Shown: positions 59,706 through 64,000 of the stretch, one piece after another
How the letters are laid out: every line of letters starts with the position of its first letter
Numbering within the stretch: position 1 is the stretch's first letter
Origin: Undaria pinnatifida
Lineage: Eukaryota > Sar > Phaeophyceae > Laminariales > Alariaceae
Assembly: GCA_012845835.1 (NCBI GenBank)
Contig: JABAKD010000025.1
Span: 21,353,923 to 21,417,922, forward strand
Length of the DNA stretch: 64,000 bases
Reading direction: 5' to 3'
Program-made: the position numbers and the translations under genes
Notes under the pieces: model-generated
Databases searched by the model: none
Told to the model about the DNA's origin: nothing
Seen by the model: the letters and a program-made list of their open reading frames with translations, nothing else

Positions 59706-59880
59706 GGCCATCTCCCATGGCCAGGGGTTTTGTTAGTGGGTGAGCTTGTGCAAGTCCCACACTACCCGGAAAGATGACATTCCGGGTGGCTATCTCCACC
59801 GAAACTGACCCTCAGGGGACAGGCTGAGTCGACATACACACGCATCCGTATACAACGGCAGCTTGCGCTGCCGGGGTTGT
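59706..59880 (+). ncRNA. Hairpin cluster in retroelement 3' region (candidate structured RNA)
   Basis: Five consecutive strong inverted repeats: GGCCAT/ATGGCC (59706-59722); GTGGG/CCCAC with inner CTTG/CAAG (59736-59760); ACCCGGAA/TTCCGGGT (59764-59787), competing with GGTGG/CCACC (59785-59800); and ACAAC/GTTGT enclosing GGCAGC-TTGC-GCTGCC (59852-59880). Further potential stems follow to about 59970 (AGC-TTAC-GCT). The density of perfect stems contrasts with surrounding sequence. I looked for hammerhead core motifs (CUGAUGA, GAAA) in the right order and did not find them. Identity unknown; strand is inferred from the retroelement. Confidence 0.5.
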
Positions 59881-60402
59881 AACGAAGACCACTGATAGGG
59901 ACAGCTTACGCTATACCTACAATGGGACCCGAAGGGTGCGCCAGCTAGCGTTGGGCTGCGAAAGAAACTGAGTTAAATCGACACACGACGCGTATGAAAA
60001 TACGTGGAAGTGTGGTGAGCTAAAGCTTTATTTTTCCCCATCCGCCGGAGGATATAAAAAAAAAAAAAACGTTGCCAAAGGCGTTACGATACATCTGAGG
60101 AATACAAAAACGTTATCACAAAAAATATTGTTATGTATGGCTTATTTTGTCTCCTCTACGACGTCGATTAAGGAATGAAAGTTATAATCAAGCTTCTCAA
60201 TTATACCAACGCAAAACATACATTTATGACGTACACATCAAACACGCTACCTAGAGCCGAAATATTTCAGGAAATGAACAACGCCGACAATCATGCCAAA
60301 ACATGGTATGTCCACGGAAACAACGAACGTTACTGAGTCCAAATCACGCCTGAATGCAAGGGCTAGTCGTCCTTTATTTATTATTTTTCCCCGCTTTCCC
60401 CC

Positions 60403-60462
60403 AAACGCCCCACATCGAAATCTGCCAGAGTAATAATCGCTTCCACGCACTGGATATCCCGC
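60403..60462 (+). repeat. Dispersed module R5, copy 1
   Basis: CGCCCCACATCGAAATCTGC, CAGAGTAATAATCGCTTCCA and CGCACTGGATATC. Two further copies are at 63540-63602 and 63850-63910, each followed within 100 bp by C-runs. Confidence 0.75.
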
Positions 60463-61102
60463 TGCTGAAATCCCCCCCTCCCCCCCCTCTTTCCCTCACC
60501 AGATATTGCACTTACAGGCTTCACTTGATAAACTGATGCATTTCCTTCCACGAATTTCATAATTTCCGTCCACAGACTGACTAACATCACCCTGTTGACC
60601 CTGATAGCTACACTGTAGTTGCAAGTGGAGTCGCTGAAACCTCCCAAAACCTCCCACAGCTCATCACATGTAATCCGCCAACATGACAGGATACTCAATA
60701 TGCAGACTACCTATACATACAAACGCTTTCTTGTAAAATCCCCCCCCCTCCACCCACCCCCATTCTTCTTAAACCCTAGCCTCACTCCGTATTTCGATTC
60801 AACCCACACCGTGTAGAAAATTAATTAATACACACATAGTCAAGCTATGAATAGTAACGGTATTATAAGTGTACTATGATACCGCCACAACCCATAGTTG
60901 TCAAGGCTGATTATTGAATGTTTATCTTCGGGGATAAATATTCATTTAACCATACTTGATAAAAGCCGCGAGGGGGAACGTTGAAATTCCCAAACGTCCC
61001 TCGCAGCTGTGTTTTAGGCCCCCCGAAGAAGTTTCTTCGGCGTACATAAATACGTTTTGCAGATATTTACAACAGCCCCCCCCCCCCCAACCACTGTAAA
61101 CC

Positions 61103-61372
61103 AATATGTATTCGAAAACACCACTCTGATACAATACGATAACGAAGCCTAGAACATCAACCAAAACGTACACGTGGAGCAAAAAATACGCGGGTACAAA
61201 ATATTATGTATTTGAAAACGCCACTCCGAAACAACACGATAATGAAGTCTAGAACATAAACCAAAACATATACGTGTAGCAACAACAACGCGGAAGGCAC
61301 CACTTTAAAACAATACGTTAACGAAGTCTAGAATATCAACCAAAACATACGTGTAGCAAAAACCACGCGGAC
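61103..61372 (+). repeat. Three-unit tandem repeat (about 90-105 bp)
   Basis: Each unit holds TATTCGAAAACACCACT-like sequence, CAATACGATAACGAAG, CTAGAACATCAACCAAAAC and ACGTGTAGCAA. Units differ by scattered substitutions. Confidence 0.85.
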
Positions 61373-62039
61373 ACACGACACACTAACACCATATATACGT
61401 CCGCATACGAACACCAGTCAAAAGATGGAACCCATATACCTTAGGTTTCAAATTGAGGTCCCTACAAGTCAGAAACATCACATAGTCTACATTAAGTCTT
61501 TACACAAACCTAAAAATGCGTCACAACTGCTCGTTGCCAAATGACAGGTTCATCAAGAACGCAAGAACAAAGAACGAGAGACGGGGTAATCGCAGCAGCG
61601 CAAATCATTATAGCATTCGCCCACCACATCACCTCCTTTGAAATTGGTTTTGGGCATCAGCGAACTGGGTCCAACGCATGCCCGCAGTGTCTCAGGTAGA
61701 GTGAGGAGCGGTAGTAACAATCAAGTGCGCTGCTCGATAAACTGTTCCTGACCGTCGGTATACTCAAAAATCTTCGGGCCGTGTCTTCTCTGTGTCAGGT
61801 GTGTGAGGAAATTCTTTGTCGTTTTTCAAGCAAGCGGTTACGTTGGCATATACTACCTGGCTTGATGTAAAGGAAAGGAACACCACTCAGCGATCGTCTA
61901 CTACACGTTGGGGCATGTTTTCATGAGCACTAACAAGAGCACCAGACATGGACGCGACATCTACAGGACCACAACATCTTCGACGACAGGTGGGAGAAAA
62001 CAGGACGTATCATTGTACACTATAGTCTATAATAATGTG

Positions 62040-62830
62040 AAGAGTAAAGTACAGACAGGTATGTTAACATTGCGGTAAACCACACGACCAACCTATTACA
62101 CAGGGTATTTCGTGCCTCCATCCGTTTACGTGATTGCCTGACAACCTCTACCATACCAAACGCAGTAGCATATGCCTAACGAAGTAAAGTCACCCTCGCG
62201 TTCAATAGTGGTGACATCGCATGCCCACGTGAGACAACCTCTATGAAACGTAGTAAGGATATGCCTAACGAAGTAAAGTCACCCTCGCGTTCAATAGTGG
62301 TGACATCGCATATACATGACATCGCATACCCACCTCGCCTGATATATTTGTAAGATGTATTTCTGTCTTAAACTTGACGACCTCAGAGCCCCACATCGAC
62401 AAGGTAAAATCATAGGCGTGAAATCGTACATTTGAGACAATAATAAGTTGAAAAGGAAGCACAGGCAAGTCTGTTAAAATTTCGGTAAACCACACTGCCG
62501 ACCCATCGCATGCCCACCAGAGACGACCTCTACGAAACACTGTACCATATGCCTAACGAAGTAAAGTCACCCTCGCGTTCAATAGTGATGACATCGCATA
62601 TATATGACATCGCATACCCACCTCGCCTGATATATTTGTAAGATATATTTCTGTCTTTAAATTGACGACCTCAGAGCCCCACATCGGCAAGGTAAAAATC
62701 ATGGGCGTGAAATCGTACATTTGAGACAATAATAATTCGAAAAGGAAGCACAGGCAGATCTGTTGACATTGCGGTAAACCACGTTACCAACCCATTACGT
62801 AGGGTATTTCGTACATACCGTCTGCATGAT
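62040..62830 (+). repeat. Higher-order tandem repeat (about 288 bp)
   Basis: ATATGCCTAACGAAGTAAAG with TCACCCTCGCGTTCAATAGT recurs at about 62171, 62261 and 62549; ATTGCGGTAAACCAC occurs near 62070, 62480 and 62770. The 62261 and 62549 units include TACATGACATCGCATACCCA and GACGACCTCAGAGCCCCACA. No coding content. Confidence 0.85.
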
Positions 62831-62852
62831 CGCCTCCCAACCTATGCCAAGC

Positions 62853-62942
62853 GAAGTATGACTAACGAGGTTACGTAAGTGAGCGCGTGTATACCAAGTA
62901 TGACTAACGAGGTAACGAAATTGAGCGCGTGTATTCCAAGCG
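62853..62942 (+). repeat. Two-unit tandem repeat
   Basis: AAGTATGACTAACGAGGT followed by GAGCGCGTGTAT and CCAAG occurs twice in succession. Confidence 0.88.
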
Positions 62943-62977
62943 TTCCTTAAAAACACTGACGATTTGCATTTGTCCCT

Positions 62978-63205
62978 CTAGTGCTCAATGGCGAAGACAG
63001 TGCATGGCCACATCACCTCGCATGCTGTATTTAACAATACGTACGATCTCTTTCGTATAATTCGCTATGCCAGAAAAAAATGGTAACAACTACATGATGG
63101 TGGTGACAAACAGTGCATGACCACATTGCCTCGCCTGTTGTATTTGGCAATACGTATCTCTTTCTTATAATTAGCGATGTCAGAAAATATTAGTAACTAC
63201 AAATA
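62978..63205 (+). repeat. Two-unit tandem repeat (about 112 bp)
   Basis: CAGTGCATG(G/A)CCACAT, CTGTTGTATTTGGCAATACG-like sequence, TCTCTTTC and ATAATT(C/A)GC recur once, ending in CAGAAAA. Confidence 0.85.
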
Positions 63206-63419
63206 TTCTATAAAATATTCTAGCTTTCTATCCATGTACGACAAGAAATTATGAAGATTTAACACGGTGTTTACTACACTTAAACACTGGGTTGCATGCT
63301 GCAACTAACATCAAACCCTCTAGAATAGTAAACATTACCAGGCAGATGATATGAAGAGATGTCTTCTTCCTACAATCGTCAGGTTTGTCTCATTTAAAGA
63401 TTAAACGTTTCCGAGCACA

Positions 63420-64000
63420 TATTGAAATGTCCCGCAACCCGCCCCCCCCTCGCCTCCCCCTCCCCCGATCCATCTTGTTTAAAAAACCCCAACCCCTCCC
63501 CCCCCCCCCCCCCCTTCTTTTTTCCGCCTAGTTTGTCCAAACGCCCCACTCACAATCAAAATCGACCAGAGTAATAAACACCATTACGCAGTCGATATCA
63601 CGCCATTATCTTTTTGACCATCCATGACTTAGTTTCCATTCTTTCCCCCCACCCCCCTCAACCCCCCCCTCCAACGCCCCCTCTTTTCCCACCACCCGCA
63701 CGATCGCCTAGACCTAGCACCACGCGTATAACAAGCCCCTACATATCTTTGATCTCACAACCGGAGTGTATTTAAATATTATTTGTGACCTAAACCTGTC
63801 GTAAAAATATCATTCCCCCCCCCCCCTCTTCTCGCTCTCCCTTGCTCAAACGCCCCACCTAATATCAAAATCCGCCAGATTAATAAACACTTCACGCACT
63901 GGATATCACCTCATTATCATTCTAGAGCCATCCATGCCGCTGCTTCCCCCCTCCCCCCCCGCCCCGAACGCCCCCTTCTTCCCTACCACCCACCATCGCC
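63420..64000 (+). repeat. C-tract repeats with module R5 copies 2 and 3
   Basis: Two copies of module R5 (63540-63602 and 63850-63910), a TTTGATCTCACAACCGGAGT block at 63748 resembling the end of repeat R3, and many C-runs. Same composition as 54.7-55.7 kb; no gene. Confidence 0.7.

Larger units (their letters stand above)
55847..60069 (+). mobile_element. Penelope-like retroelement with N-terminal GIY-YIG (decayed)
   Basis: Successive plus-strand frames encode a basic leader, a GIY-YIG nuclease region, a Cys-containing segment, and a reverse transcriptase whose motifs and thumb run to 59023 through several frameshifts. Downstream are about 700 bp of non-coding sequence, a hairpin cluster (59706-59880) and an A-run (60055-60069) taken as a possible 3' end. 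PLEs pair RT with GIY-YIG endonuclease; most have it at the C-terminus, whereas an N-terminal position is known from a subset of clades. Termini and target duplications were not found, so both outer limits are provisional. Confidence 0.75.

Noticed and set aside
54700-64000. CRISPR array or prokaryotic repeat array
   Set aside because: Repeat units are long, variable and without uniform spacers; the context is eukaryotic.

Overview
This is nuclear DNA of an intron-rich, repeat-rich eukaryote. The coding exons are short (51-571 bp), GC-rich and carry clean GT-AG borders; they lie in kilobase introns packed with MITE-like elements. Protein content (an ankyrin/TRP-like channel, a Ty3/gypsy element ending in a chromodomain-like segment, a tyrosine-recombinase relic, a GIY-YIG/Penelope-type element) fits a stramenopile, most likely a brown alga of the Ectocarpus type. 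That placement is inference; no rRNA, tRNA or organelle marker is present to prove it. Layout: 1-11 kb is mostly non-coding, with a 5'-truncated LINE fragment (about 4.2-4.8 kb, minus) and a broken glutamine-rich coiled-coil ORF (5.3-6.6 kb, minus). 11.0-44.7 kb is one large minus-strand gene. I assembled 18 exons by eye from splice sites and matching codon phases into a protein of about 1,129 residues: ankyrin-like repeats, a six-segment TRP-like ion channel core, two extra hydrophobic stretches after S6 and a C-terminal coiled coil. Its introns hold copies of at least four MITE-like families, a large pentamer microsatellite and a 3.6 kb internally deleted LTR retrotransposon. 45.6-47.1 kb is a 475-codon Pro/Ser-rich ORF on the same strand, either the 5' exon of the channel gene or a separate gene. 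48-54.5 kb holds a small hypothetical ORF, a decayed tyrosine recombinase, two inverted copies of a tRNA-derived SINE and other dispersed repeats. 54.5-64 kb is dominated by C-tract-bearing repeats flanking a decayed Penelope-like retroelement. That element has an N-terminal GIY-YIG nuclease region followed by reverse transcriptase, and a cluster of strong hairpins lies 0.7 kb downstream of its ORF, just before an A-tract. Functionally the window is one host channel gene set in transposon debris. The most unusual items are the post-S6 architecture of the channel, the GIY-YIG/RT element with its hairpin cluster, and the several MITE families with similar terminal design (two of them with 4-bp target duplications) filling one gene's introns.
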